From Bog-473 sp963788585 (GTDB lineage Bacteria > Actinomycetota > Acidimicrobiia > Acidimicrobiales > RAAP-2), in contig CAWBHA010000003.1 in NCBI GenBank assembly GCA_963788585.1, positions 2,542,001-2,606,000 on the forward strand: a DNA stretch of 64,000 bases. Reading direction: 5' to 3'. Below are positions 56,061-64,000 of this stretch, in pieces (positions within the stretch are counted from its first letter, which is position 1; the number at the start of each line of letters is the position of its first letter). Under the pieces are notes generated by a model. That model did no database searches, was not told where the DNA came from, and saw nothing but the letters and a program-made list of their open reading frames with translations. The translations under genes and the position numbers were made by a program.

Positions 56061-56858
56061 TCAGGCGATCACCTCCATCCGGAGCCCGGTCTCGTCGGGC
56101 TCGCCACCGAGCTGGAGATGCGTGCCGCCCGCGTAGCGGCGGGCCGTCCACGCACCGACGATCGCGTCGAGCACGTCGTCGGGCGCCGCACCGGCCGGCG
56201 GGCGCGCCACGTGTTCGGCGGAGTCGCAGAGGTCGCCGAAGACGGGTCGTAGTGTCGCGAGACGTTCGGCGCGTCCCTCGGTGGTGCGCTTCGCATGGCG
56301 CATCGGGGCCCCAGCGAGCACGGCGAAGCTGAGCTCGGGGCACATCTCGACGAGACTCGCCTGGAGGCCCGGGACCGCTGCGAGCACACGGTCCACCTCG
56401 CGGATCTTGGGCAGGATGTTGAACAACTGCTTCGAGATCGCCTTGCCGCTCGCGGCCCGCGAGCGCACGCAGGCCTCTTCGTAGTCGTCCGCCGCGAGCA
56501 CCGTGCGCGGTGGGGATGGGAAGACAGAGCCGCGCCGGGGTCCGAGCATGCGCCGCGCCGCGACGTCGCACGCGCGTGGTCCTCTGACCGCCAGCCCGAT
56601 GGGTATGTCGACGCCGGCGGCACGCAGGCGCCCTGACCGCAGGTCGTCGACGATCGCCTCGAGGCGATCGACGACGCGGATCTCGAGACGGGGACGGGGA
56701 GAGGCACCGGCGGACAAGGTGGCGACGACCCAGCCGGCGCGGCAGCCGTCGAGACCGGCCACGAGGGCGTCTGCGGCCGGCGTGTCTGCGGTTGCCAGCG
56801 GGGTCTCAGCTGCCATCGCCCCACAATGGCACCGGGCCCACAATGTCCCCGGATGCAC
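56061..56858 (-). CDS. DUF429 family protein (predicted RNase H-fold nuclease)
   Basis: This protein of about 265 residues has VAGLDGCRAGWVVA near the N-terminus, AGVDIPIGL, and EMCPELSFAVLAG, the acidic motifs of DUF429. The internal ATG 56816 is an alternative start. The function is predicted only from the fold. It is divergent from the sigma-factor gene. Confidence 0.82.
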   Translation of the reverse strand: MHPGTLWARCHCGAMAAETPLATADTPAADALVAGLDGCRAGWVVATLSAGASPRPRLEIRVVDRLEAIVDDLRSGRLRAAGVDIPIGLAVRGPRACDVAARRMLGPRRGSVFPSPPRTVLAADDYEEACVRSRAASGKAISKQLFNILPKIREVDRVLAAVPGLQASLVEMCPELSFAVLAGAPMRHAKRTTEGRAERLATLRPVFGDLCDSAEHVARPPAGAAPDDVLDAIVGAWTARRYAGGTHLQLGGEPDETGLRMEVIA

Positions 56859-56944
56859 GCGGCGCGCCGAGGAATCTGGCGAACAGGGGCAACCTTTCCG
56901 GCCCCCGGAGGGGTTGAAGGAGTCATGGAGATGCGGCAGGCGTC

Positions 56945-57580
56945 ATGAGCGGACGCCGGACCCGAGACGAGTTCGATCGATTCGTCGGTGAATCGGTCGA
57001 CGGGCTCCTGCGTGCCGCCTACCTCATCGTCTGGGACGTGGCGGAGGCAGAGGACCTGGTGCAGGAGTGCTTCTTCCGGTTGGCGCGCCGATGGACGCGG
57101 GTGCGGCGGATGGAGCATCCGCGGGCCTACGCCCGCCGGGTGCTGGTGAACCTGGCCCTCGATGCCAGCGGGCCGAGCCGCCGCCGTTCGTCCGAGCTCG
57201 GCGGCGGAATCGAGCGCATGGCGGAGCGAGCCGACGACGACGCGGCCCGGCTGTTCGGGCGGGTCGAGGCAGGCAACGACTTGGAAGGTGCGCTCGGGGA
57301 GCTCGCTCCGCGGCAGCGGGCGGTCTTGGTGCTGCGCTACTTCGAGGACCTGCCCGAGGCACAGGTCGCTGCGCTGATGGGCTGTTCGGTCGGCACGGTC
57401 AAGAGCACGACGGCCCGTGCCCTCGAGCGGTTACGCGGACAGGCCGGGTTGCGAGACGACCAGACCTCCGTGGCGAACGGGCCCGACCCGACGGCCGCGA
57501 TCGGAGCAACCACGAGCACGAGTGACACGAACGACACGAACGACACGAACGACACGAGTGAGAGGAGCGTCACGGGATGA
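56945..57580 (+). CDS. RNA polymerase sigma factor, SigE-type ECF family
   Basis: This 211-residue sigma factor has region 2 (ADAEDLVQECFFRLARRW-like: EAEDLVQECFFRL) and region 4 (LAPRQRAVLVLRYFEDLPEAQVA, then MGCSVGTVKSTTARAL). It directs RNA polymerase to a specific promoter set. The C-terminal 40 residues are low-complexity, with Asn-Asp-Thr repeats. Its stop overlaps the next ATG, and the partner protein has a transmembrane helix. Confidence 0.9.
   Translation: MSGRRTRDEFDRFVGESVDGLLRAAYLIVWDVAEAEDLVQECFFRLARRWTRVRRMEHPRAYARRVLVNLALDASGPSRRRSSELGGGIERMAERADDDAARLFGRVEAGNDLEGALGELAPRQRAVLVLRYFEDLPEAQVAALMGCSVGTVKSTTARALERLRGQAGLRDDQTSVANGPDPTAAIGATTSTSDTNDTNDTNDTSERSVTG
57524..57559 (+). 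repeat. Four 9-bp tandem repeats inside sigma-factor gene
   Basis: The unit GACACGAAC occurs three times, followed by a variant GACACGAGT. It encodes D-T-N repeats in the sigma factor's tail. Loss or gain of units would keep the reading frame. Confidence 0.7.
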
Positions 57581-58506
57581 CGACGGAACTGGAGAACGGC
57601 GTGCGAGAGGCCATGAGGGCACGGGCGGGCGCGCTGCCGAACACAGCGCTCGCACGAGTGCGCGCCGTCGACTACCGGCCGCGTCCGCGCCGTCTGCCGG
57701 CCGCCGCCGCGCTGGCCTGCGCCGCCACGGCAGGAACGGCGGTCGCCGTCATGGTGGCCGGCGGCACACCTGCCGCCTATGCCGGATGGAGCGCCACGCC
57801 GACGTCGGCGTCCACGCCCTCGCCGCAAGCAGCGGCGAGCTGCCAGGACCAGCTGGCGTCCTCGCCAGCCGGCCCACGCGGCCAGCTGGGCTCGGGGCCC
57901 TGGCAGAACGTGCTGACCGACGTGCGCGGCCCCTTCACGGTGTCCCTCTTCCAGGACGACGGCGCCTACGCGGCCTGCTTCACCAGTGCGTCCTTCACCG
58001 AGGTGAACCAGATTGCGTCGAGTGGTGGCGCGGGCGTCTCGGGTACCCAGGTGGGTTCGGCGCGCGGGACCGCGTCCTCGAGCGGGGGAGGCCAGGGCGC
58101 AGGCCTCTCCAGTACCTCCGTGAGCCGAACGAGCTCGGGTGACCTGGAGAACGTGATGCAGACCCATCTCTCGACGTCGGCAGACGGTGCCTACACGTTG
58201 GTCGACGGCCGGACCGCCTCCGGCGTCACGGGCGTCACCTTGGTGCAGCAGGGCGGCCAAGACGTCGTGGCCACGGTGGACGACGGCTGGTTCATCGCGT
58301 GGTGGCCCGGTGACGCCGCGGCGACCTCGGTGCAGGTGGCCACGGTGTCGGGCACGGCCAGCGAGCAGCTCGAGCCACTTCCGATGCCAGAGCCGTCCGG
58401 TCCGGGCTCGCCCTCGTCGGGTGGACCGGTCAGCGGCTCGGGTTCGACGGGCAACTCGGGCGCGGCCTCGGGCGGCTCGGGCAACAGCGGAGGCGCCGCC
58501 GGCTGA
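57577..58506 (+). CDS. Membrane-anchored protein, possible sigma-factor partner
   Basis: This 309-residue protein has a cytoplasmic N-terminus of about 40 residues, one transmembrane helix (AAALACAATAGTAVAVMVAGG), an extracytoplasmic domain with a Cys pair, and a Gly/Ser-rich tail. It overlaps the sigma-factor gene (ATGA), which suggests an anti-sigma or sensor role. No zinc anti-sigma motif is visible, so this is uncertain. Confidence 0.7.
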   Translation: MTTELENGVREAMRARAGALPNTALARVRAVDYRPRPRRLPAAAALACAATAGTAVAVMVAGGTPAAYAGWSATPTSASTPSPQAAASCQDQLASSPAGPRGQLGSGPWQNVLTDVRGPFTVSLFQDDGAYAACFTSASFTEVNQIASSGGAGVSGTQVGSARGTASSSGGGQGAGLSSTSVSRTSSGDLENVMQTHLSTSADGAYTLVDGRTASGVTGVTLVQQGGQDVVATVDDGWFIAWWPGDAAATSVQVATVSGTASEQLEPLPMPEPSGPGSPSSGGPVSGSGSTGNSGAASGGSGNSGGAAG

Positions 58507-58514
58507 CGGAAGGC

Positions 58515-60063
58515 CTACGCGAGGGTGGCGTGGTTGACGCCCTCCGAAGGTGTGATCGTCACCCTGCGCCCGATGAGCTCGTCGGCCTCGGCTCCGGCGA
58601 GCACCGCCGCGCCACCTTCCAAGAACGCGTAGCACCGCCCGGCCTCACCGCCTGAGCCCTCGCCGACGTCGCACACGAGCAGCGCCCGCTCCGGTTGTCC
58701 GTCTCGCCCGTGCAGCACCGAGTAGGTCGCCACCGTGGCCGAACCCTCGGGTGAGCCGGCGATCCCGACGGGCGGTCCCGCCGCCACGTACGGCGCCGGG
58801 TCGGCCACCACGCCGGTCCCCGGGGAGGTCGACCACACGCCGTAGGCGTGCTTCTGCATGTGCATGCCGACGCCGCTGACGACGCCGAACGCGCCGGGGT
58901 CGGCGCGCAGGCTCTCGGTCATGGCCGCCAGGGAGTGCGTCATGTAATTGGACCCGGGACCGCCGTGGTAGGGCAGGCCGCCGGTCACGGTCACCGAGGA
59001 CGCCCGGGCGTCGTCCTCGGTGATGCCGAGCGCGTCGAGAGCGAAGCACACGGAACTGGCGAAGCACGAGTAGAGGTCCAGGTGGGCCACGTCGTCCGCG
59101 CCGATGCCCGCACCCGCCAACGCGGACCCGGCCGCCGAGGCCATGGCGGGGGAGCGCCACAGCTCGGGATGTCCCGCCACGTGGACGGGATCTTCGGCGT
59201 AGCCCCAGCCGCGCAGGTAGACCCGCCGGTCCTCGGGCACGCCGAGCGCGTCCGCCTTCTCGGCGCTGGCCACCACGACGGCCGCTGCCATGTCGACGTC
59301 CATGATCGAGGTCATCAGCTTCGTGTACGGGTAGGCCACCATGCGGTTGTCGGGCGTGGGCGTCTCGATCTCCGCCACGCCGCGCGCCGTGGGGAACCAG
59401 GCATGCGCTCGGTTGCGCTCGCCCGCGGCCACCGCGGTCATGGCCGACATGATCCGGCCCAGCGCGTCGCGGTGCTCGCCGAGCGCGCGTCCGAGGTGGG
59501 CCCGCCGCGCGTTGTCGAACAAGGCGAAGGTCAGGTACGCCTCGAACACCGAGTGGCTGATCTCCGAGGGGTCGAAGTCCATGTCCATCGGGAAGGGGCG
59601 CTTCTCTGCCGGCTTGTACGACCACTGCGGCCTCTCGCCCGCCTTCTTCAGCCGGCGCACGGTGGCGAGGGCCTCCGCGCCGGTGAGGAGCGCGAGGTCG
59701 AGGCGGCCGGCCCGGATCTCCTGCGCCGCCTCGGCGGCCAGGACCAACGGCACCGAGCCACCGATGCCCGAGTAGCGGCGCCGTGCGGGGGACGCGCCGA
59801 GCCGCTCGGCCAGCCGCGCCGGCGCGTCGTCGTACTGCCACGACTGTGTGTAGACGACGTCGATGCTCTCGAGCGCCCCCCACAGGGCGTCTGCGCCGAG
59901 GCGGGCGCCGGCGTCGGCCGCCGCGGCGCGGGCCACCCGCTCCCACATGTCGAGTGGCTCGGGGGCCAGGCCCCCGGCGTCGCGCACGTCGCGCGTCGTC
60001 GGGGTGCCACGTGTGGCGCGCCACGCCGATGATGCAGGCAGCCCGGGGATCGGCGGCGCTCAC
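58515..60063 (-). CDS. Thiolase-like acetyl-CoA acetyltransferase family protein, N-terminal frameshift
   Basis: This protein of about 515 residues has thiolase-fold features: LDLALLTGAEALATVRRLKK, DLYSCFASSVCFALDALG and GGLPYHGGPGSNYMTHSLA (given in parts: YSCFASSVCF, GGLPYHGGPG). The N-terminal nucleophile Cys is absent (YSGIGGSVP). A C-terminal domain of about 90 residues resembles an OB fold. The true start is probably GTG 60063 (SAADPRAACIIGVARHTWHPDD); the frame changes near 59990 before GGLAPEPLDMWERV. It lies 32 nt downstream of the acyl-CoA dehydrogenase on the same strand. Confidence 0.78.
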
Positions 60064-60095
60064 GGTTCGAACGGGGCGACGGGGCGACGGGGCGC

Positions 60096-61313
60096 TCAGG
60101 CGCGGGACTTGCCGGGCATGGCGATGGCCCGGTCGGCGATGATGTTCTTCTGGATCTCGGTGGAGCCGCCGCCGATGGTCGAGTAGCGCTGAAAGGCGTA
60201 GTGCCGCGTCCACTTGCCGCGGTCGACGGTGTCGGGCCCGCCCTTGGCCAGGACGCCGGCCGGTCCGAGCAGGTCGACGGCCAGCTCGGACAGCGTCTGC
60301 GCCATCGACGACCACGAGAGCTTGGCGAAGGGCACCTCGGGCCAGTTCTTCTCGCCCTTCATGATCTTGGACAGCGCCCGGAGCGACAGCAGGCGGGCCA
60401 GTTCGATCTCCGTCCACATCTTGGCGATGCGGTCACGCAGCGACGGGTCCTCCAGTGCGGCCGGGTTCACGGACTTGGCCGCAGCCACGACGGCGCGCAG
60501 GTCGGCGGCCAGGATCGCGATCTGCGACGCGATGCCGACGCGCTCGAAGCCGAGGGTGCCCATGGCCACCATCCAGCCGGCGCCCTCCTCGCCGAGGCGC
60601 CACGCGGCCGGGATGCGCACGTCGGTGAAGAAGATCTCGTTGAAGAGCTCCTCGCCCGCCATGTCCTTGATGGGCCGCACGTCGATCCCCGGCGTCTTGA
60701 GGTTGAGGACGAAGGCGGTGATCCCCTCGTGCTTCTTGCCCCGCTCGATCGCCGTCGGGTCCGTGCGCAGGAGGAACAGCCCCCACGTGGCCAGGTGGGC
60801 CGAAGAGATCCAGATCTTCGAGCCGTTGACGACGTACTCGTCGGTCTCGGGATCGTAGATGGCCGTCGTGCGCAGGTTGGCCAGGTCGTTGCCGGCCATG
60901 GGCTCGCTGAAGCCCTGGCACCAGTGCTCCTCCGCCTCGAGGATCGACGGCAGCCACTGCGCCTTCTGCTCCTCCGTGCCCCACTGGATGATCATCGGAC
61001 CGATCTGCCAGATGCCGTTCGTGTTGAACGTGCCCGGTGTCCGGTACTCGGCCATGACCTCCGAATAGAGCAGCCGCTGCATGGCGTTGATCGTGCGGCC
61101 TTGGGCGTACTCGGGGCCCCAGTGGATGGCGGCCCACCCGCCTTCGTGCAGTTTGCGCTGCCACTTCTGTCGTCGCTGTTGGCTCGCCTCGCCGCTCAGC
61201 TGCACGTCGTCGCCGAGGGCCTCAGCTTCCAGGAACGGCGGCAAATTCTCGTCCAACCAGGCCCGCAATTCGTCGCGGAACTTCTCGTCCTCGGGTGCCA
61301 GGGCGAAATCCAC
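60096..61313 (-). CDS. Acyl-CoA dehydrogenase (FadE-type)
   Basis: This 405-residue ACAD has WCQGFSEPMAGNDLAN (FAD region), EYVVNGSKIWISSA and a final GGGSTEIQKNIIADRA. The EGT catalytic Glu is replaced by Gly, but LGFERVGIASQ carries Glu at the isovaleryl-CoA-dehydrogenase position. GTG 61313 follows TACCCT by 7 nt, so the mRNA is probably leaderless, with the palindrome at 61345 over its -35 region. It is divergent from a second, shorter ACAD that may be its heteromeric partner. Confidence 0.9.
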   Translation of the reverse strand: MDFALAPEDEKFRDELRAWLDENLPPFLEAEALGDDVQLSGEASQQRRQKWQRKLHEGGWAAIHWGPEYAQGRTINAMQRLLYSEVMAEYRTPGTFNTNGIWQIGPMIIQWGTEEQKAQWLPSILEAEEHWCQGFSEPMAGNDLANLRTTAIYDPETDEYVVNGSKIWISSAHLATWGLFLLRTDPTAIERGKKHEGITAFVLNLKTPGIDVRPIKDMAGEELFNEIFFTDVRIPAAWRLGEEGAGWMVAMGTLGFERVGIASQIAILAADLRAVVAAAKSVNPAALEDPSLRDRIAKMWTEIELARLLSLRALSKIMKGEKNWPEVPFAKLSWSSMAQTLSELAVDLLGPAGVLAKGGPDTVDRGKWTRHYAFQRYSTIGGGSTEIQKNIIADRAIAMPGKSRA

Positions 61314-61320
61314 GGGGGGA

Positions 61321-61326
61321 AGGGTA
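61321..61326 (-). promoter_or_regulatory. -10 box of acyl-CoA dehydrogenase gene, leaderless geometry
   Basis: On the minus strand TACCCT lies 18 nt after the palindrome and 7 nt before GTG 61313. This is the same arrangement as at 17535-17540. Confidence 0.5.
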
Positions 61327-61344
61327 GCCGCGGCAGCGTGTACT

Positions 61345-61361
61345 GTGACGCCGATGTCAGG
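61345..61361. promoter_or_regulatory. Candidate TetR operator TGAC-N6-GTCA
   Basis: GTGACGCCGATGTCAGG has a perfect TGAC-N6-GTCA core between the two divergent acyl-CoA dehydrogenase genes. Confidence 0.6.
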
Positions 61362-61415
61362 GTTCTCGCCCTGACCCGGCCGCGTGTCCCGGGATCCGGA
61401 TTTCGGGGGAGAGCA

Positions 61416-62522
61416 GTGGACTTCACCTACGACGACGAACAGCTCGCACTGCAGGAGGTGGCGCGCACCGCCCTGGAGCGCGAGTGCGGCGGCGAGTTGC
61501 TGCGCCAGCTCGCCGACGACGACGCCGGCATGACCCCTGGCCTGTGGTCCACCCTGGTCGAGCTCGGCTGGACCGGTCTCCTCGTTCCCGAGGACCACGG
61601 CGGCGTCGGTGCCGGGCTGCTCGAGACGTGCATCGTGCTCGAGCAGATGGGGCGCATCCCGATGCCGGGTCCGTTCTTCTCCTCCGCCGTGGCCGCCACG
61701 CTGGCCGCCCGGGCTCTGGGCGCCACCGAGCTGCTGGGCGACCTGGCCGCCGGTACCCGCCACGGCACCGTGGCCGTGGGCGAGCAGGGTCACGGCGAGC
61801 CGCTCGGCACCGTGCGCGCCCGGGCCCGCCGCAAGGCCGCGCAGTGGGTCGTCTCGGGCGAGAAGCCCGTCGTGATGGACGGCCACACCGCCGACTGGGC
61901 GATCGTCGTGGCGCGCGGCGAGGAGGGCGTGCGCTCGTTTCTGCTCGAGTCGCCGGCCACCACGGCGTCCGCCACGCTCGTCCCGTCGCTCGACCCGACC
62001 CGTAAGCTCGCCCGCCTCGTCCTGGACGAGACGCCGGTCCTTCCGCTCGGCCCCCCCGGGAACCAGGCCGGGTTGTGGCACCGCGTGCTGGACGACATCG
62101 CGGTCGGACTGGCCGCCGAGACGGTCGGCGCCGCCGACCGGGCGCTGGCCGAGGCCATCGCCTACACCTCCGAACGCATCGTCTTCGACAAGCCGGTGGC
62201 CACGTACCAGTCGATCCGCCACCGCCTCGTCGAGATGTTCCAGCAGGTCGAGATGGCCCGGGCCGGATTCCAGTTCGCGGCCTGGGCGTCCGACACCGAG
62301 GCCCCCGAGCGCGAGCGGGCGGCGGCCATGGCGGCCGGCTACGCGGCCGACTCGGGTACCCGGGTGACCGGCGAGGACATCCAGATGCACGGTGGCGTCG
62401 GTTTCACCTGGGCCAACGACGCCCACTTCCTCTTCAAGCGGGTCAAGCAGAACGAGGTCCTCTTCGGTGGCGCCGGGTCGCAGCGGCACCGGCTGGCCAC
62501 GATGTTCATCGAGTCTGCGTGA
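61416..62522 (+). CDS. Acyl-CoA dehydrogenase-like protein (short FadE type)
   Basis: This 368-residue ACAD homologue begins DFTYDDEQLALQEVAR. It contains PEDHGGVGAGLLETCIVLEQMG (given as VPEDHGGVG) and ends QMHGGVGFTWANDAHFLFKRV. The canonical catalytic Glu is not evident, as in the non-catalytic halves of heterotetrameric FadE enzymes. GTG 61416 follows GGGGGAGAGCA. It may assemble with the divergent ACAD. Confidence 0.85.
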   Translation: MDFTYDDEQLALQEVARTALERECGGELLRQLADDDAGMTPGLWSTLVELGWTGLLVPEDHGGVGAGLLETCIVLEQMGRIPMPGPFFSSAVAATLAARALGATELLGDLAAGTRHGTVAVGEQGHGEPLGTVRARARRKAAQWVVSGEKPVVMDGHTADWAIVVARGEEGVRSFLLESPATTASATLVPSLDPTRKLARLVLDETPVLPLGPPGNQAGLWHRVLDDIAVGLAAETVGAADRALAEAIAYTSERIVFDKPVATYQSIRHRLVEMFQQVEMARAGFQFAAWASDTEAPERERAAAMAAGYAADSGTRVTGEDIQMHGGVGFTWANDAHFLFKRVKQNEVLFGGAGSQRHRLATMFIESA

Positions 62523-62567
62523 GCCGCGGCGGCCCGGGCGTCAGCCCGAGTTCCTAGAGTCTTCGGC

Positions 62568-64000
62568 GTGACTCCGTCTCCGGGTTCCTCGTCCCGCTTC
62601 ACCCTGAGCCCCATGCCGGCCGACCTGGGCGAGCGCTACCTGCGCGAGGGGCTGTGGGACGACCGCACCCTCGGCCAATTGCTCGACGATGCCCTCCGCG
62701 AAGACCCGGATCGCCGCTTCCGGATCTGGTCGCCCACCGACCCGTACCTCGGGACGGTCGGCGAAGTGTACGGGGAGGCGCTCCGGGTGGCCGAGGGCCT
62801 GCGTGCCCAAGGGCTGGGCCCCGGCGACATCGTCGCCTTTCAGCTGCCCAACCGGGTGGAGGCGGCCATCACGTTCTACGCCTGCGCCATCCTCGGCGTG
62901 ACCATCGTGCCGATCGTGCACTTCTACGGTCCGAAGGAGGTCGGCTTCATCCTGCGCCAGAGCGGGGCGCGCGCCCTCGTCATCGTGTCGTCGTACGGCA
63001 AGCGCGACTTCCTGGCCGAGCTCGCCACGGTCCGCGACGGGCTGCCGGACCTCGAGCAGGTGTTCGTCGTGGGCGACACCGGGGGCGCGCCCGACCTGGT
63101 GCCGTTCGAGCCGCTGCGTTCGGCCGAGCCGATGGATGGCCCGATCGAGGTCGATCCCGAGAGTCCGGCCGTCATCGGCTACACGTCGGGCACCACGGCG
63201 GACCCCAAGGGCGTGGTCCACACGCACCGGACGCTCGGCTGTGAGGTGCGCCAGCTCTCGGGCCACCAGGCGAACCGCGACCGCGCCGGGCTCGTCGGCG
63301 CTCCCGTGGGCCACGCCATCGGCATGCTCGGCGGCCTGCTCTGTCCACTGGTCGGCGGGAAACCCATCTACATGATCGACGGCTGGGACCCGCCGACGGT
63401 GCTCGACGCCATGCTGGAGGAGGACATCTCGGCCGGCAGCGGCTCGACCTATTTCTTCACGAGCCTCCTCGACTGCCCCGGCTTCGGGCCCGAGCACGTC
63501 GAGCGGATGCACTTCATCGGATTGGGCGGCTCGCCCATTCCCAACGCCGTGGCCGAGCGGGCCGACGACCTCGGCATCTCCCTCGTGCGCTCGTACGGCA
63601 GCACCGAACACCCCTCGATCACCGGATCCGAGCACGAGGCTCCGCGTGAGAAGCGGATCCACACCGATGGTCGCCCGCTCGACGGGGTCGAGATCCGCAC
63701 GGTCGACGAGGACGGCCACGACGTCGGCGTGGGCAAGCCCGGTGAGATCCTCTCCCGCGGGCCCGACCGCTTCGCCGGCTATACCGACCCCGCGCTCACG
63801 GCCGAGGCGATCGAGGACGGAGGCTGGTTCCACACCGGAGACGTCGGCGTGATCGACGCCGACGGCTACCTCACCATCACCGACCGCGTGAAGGACATCA
63901 TCATCCGGGGCGGCGAGAACGTGAGCGCCGCCGAGGTCGAGCAGCTCCTGGCGCACATGGTGGGCGTCGCGGAGGTGGCGGTGGTCGCTGCCCCGGACGA
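62568..64000 (+). CDS. AMP-dependent acyl-CoA synthetase, truncated by window end
   Basis: The frame starts at GTG 62568 and is still open at 64000 (about 477 codons). Motifs of the ANL superfamily are GYTSGTTADPKGVVHTHR near residue 205, SYGSTEHPS near 343, WFHTGDVG and VKDIIIRGGENVSAAEVE. The C-terminal catalytic-lysine motif lies beyond the window. It follows the second acyl-CoA dehydrogenase by 45 nt and is probably in its operon, supplying acyl-CoA for that step. Confidence 0.9.
   Translation, partial: MTPSPGSSSRFTLSPMPADLGERYLREGLWDDRTLGQLLDDALREDPDRRFRIWSPTDPYLGTVGEVYGEALRVAEGLRAQGLGPGDIVAFQLPNRVEAAITFYACAILGVTIVPIVHFYGPKEVGFILRQSGARALVIVSSYGKRDFLAELATVRDGLPDLEQVFVVGDTGGAPDLVPFEPLRSAEPMDGPIEVDPESPAVIGYTSGTTADPKGVVHTHRTLGCEVRQLSGHQANRDRAGLVGAPVGHAIGMLGGLLCPLVGGKPIYMIDGWDPPTVLDAMLEEDISAGSGSTYFFTSLLDCPGFGPEHVERMHFIGLGGSPIPNAVAERADDLGISLVRSYGSTEHPSITGSEHEAPREKRIHTDGRPLDGVEIRTVDEDGHDVGVGKPGEILSRGPDRFAGYTDPALTAEAIEDGGWFHTGDVGVIDADGYLTITDRVKDIIIRGGENVSAAEVEQLLAHMVGVAEVAVVAAPD

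Overview
The window is high-G+C DNA from an actinobacterium, most likely a member of the Acidimicrobiia. The evidence is the G+C-rich codon use, many GTG starts, leaderless-looking promoters, a mycothiol-type DinB protein, a deazaflavin (F420)-type oxidoreductase, Tat-exported phospholipases C, and two secreted proteins with 'DGGIFSYG..FYGS..LN.PIVGM' repeats, which I associate with that class. The class assignment is an inference. No rRNA, tRNA, CRISPR array, insertion sequence or integrase was seen.

Layout. 0.2-3.2 kb: a zinc-ribbon protein, a 576-nt gap with two palindromes, an acyl-CoA ligase, and a possible leaderless 48-aa ORF closed by a clear terminator. 3.2-8.9 kb: an acyltransferase, a GNAT/GH20 pair, a thioesterase and a methyltransferase. 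9.0-13.0 kb: a tight operon of an HMG-CoA-synthase-like/DUF35 fusion, an SCP2-type thiolase and an acyl-CoA dehydrogenase. 13.0-15.1 and 23.4-26.8 kb: two large secreted repeat proteins. 15.1-23.4 kb: small-molecule catabolism (aldehyde dehydrogenase, SDR, class II aldolase, RidA, PEP-mutase-like, VOC, alcohol dehydrogenase, ThuA, RraA-like, SRPBCC). 26.9-33.3 kb: 2-hydroxyacid dehydrogenase, cupin, ureidoglycolate-lyase-like, thioesterase II, SDR, TetR and CoA-transferase. 33.4-38.4 kb: a branched-chain amino-acid-type ABC transporter, followed by a thiolase. 39.6-47 kb: membrane proteins, DinB, RlmN, two crotonases and an amidohydrolase. 47-50.4 kb: two Tat phospholipases C. 50.5-52.3 kb: an active ClpP divergent from an XRE regulator plus an inactive ClpP paralogue. 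52.4-56 kb: a four-gene operon ending in an AlsS-like ThDP enzyme. 56-58.5 kb: DUF429 and a SigE-type sigma factor with a membrane partner. 58.5-64 kb: a thiolase-like protein, two divergent acyl-CoA dehydrogenases and an acyl-CoA ligase cut by the window end.

How the genes work together. The main theme is uptake and CoA-dependent breakdown of an organic acid, possibly branched or cyclic: ligases, acyl-CoA dehydrogenases, crotonases, SDRs, thiolases, thioesterases, a CoA-transferase and a transporter. The most interesting signal is a palindrome, TGAC-N6-GTCA (usually CTGAC-N6-GTCAG). It occurs at 17559, 21415, 28293, 31467 and 61345, each time 27-32 nt upstream of a minus-strand start codon of a catabolic or regulatory gene. 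One copy is in the promoter of the window's only TetR gene, so I propose that this TetR controls a dispersed local regulon.

Caution. Many genes, especially from 25.5 to 39.1 kb, are broken by single-base frameshifts while protein similarity continues across each break. This looks more like uncorrected sequencing indels than real gene decay, and affected entries say so.
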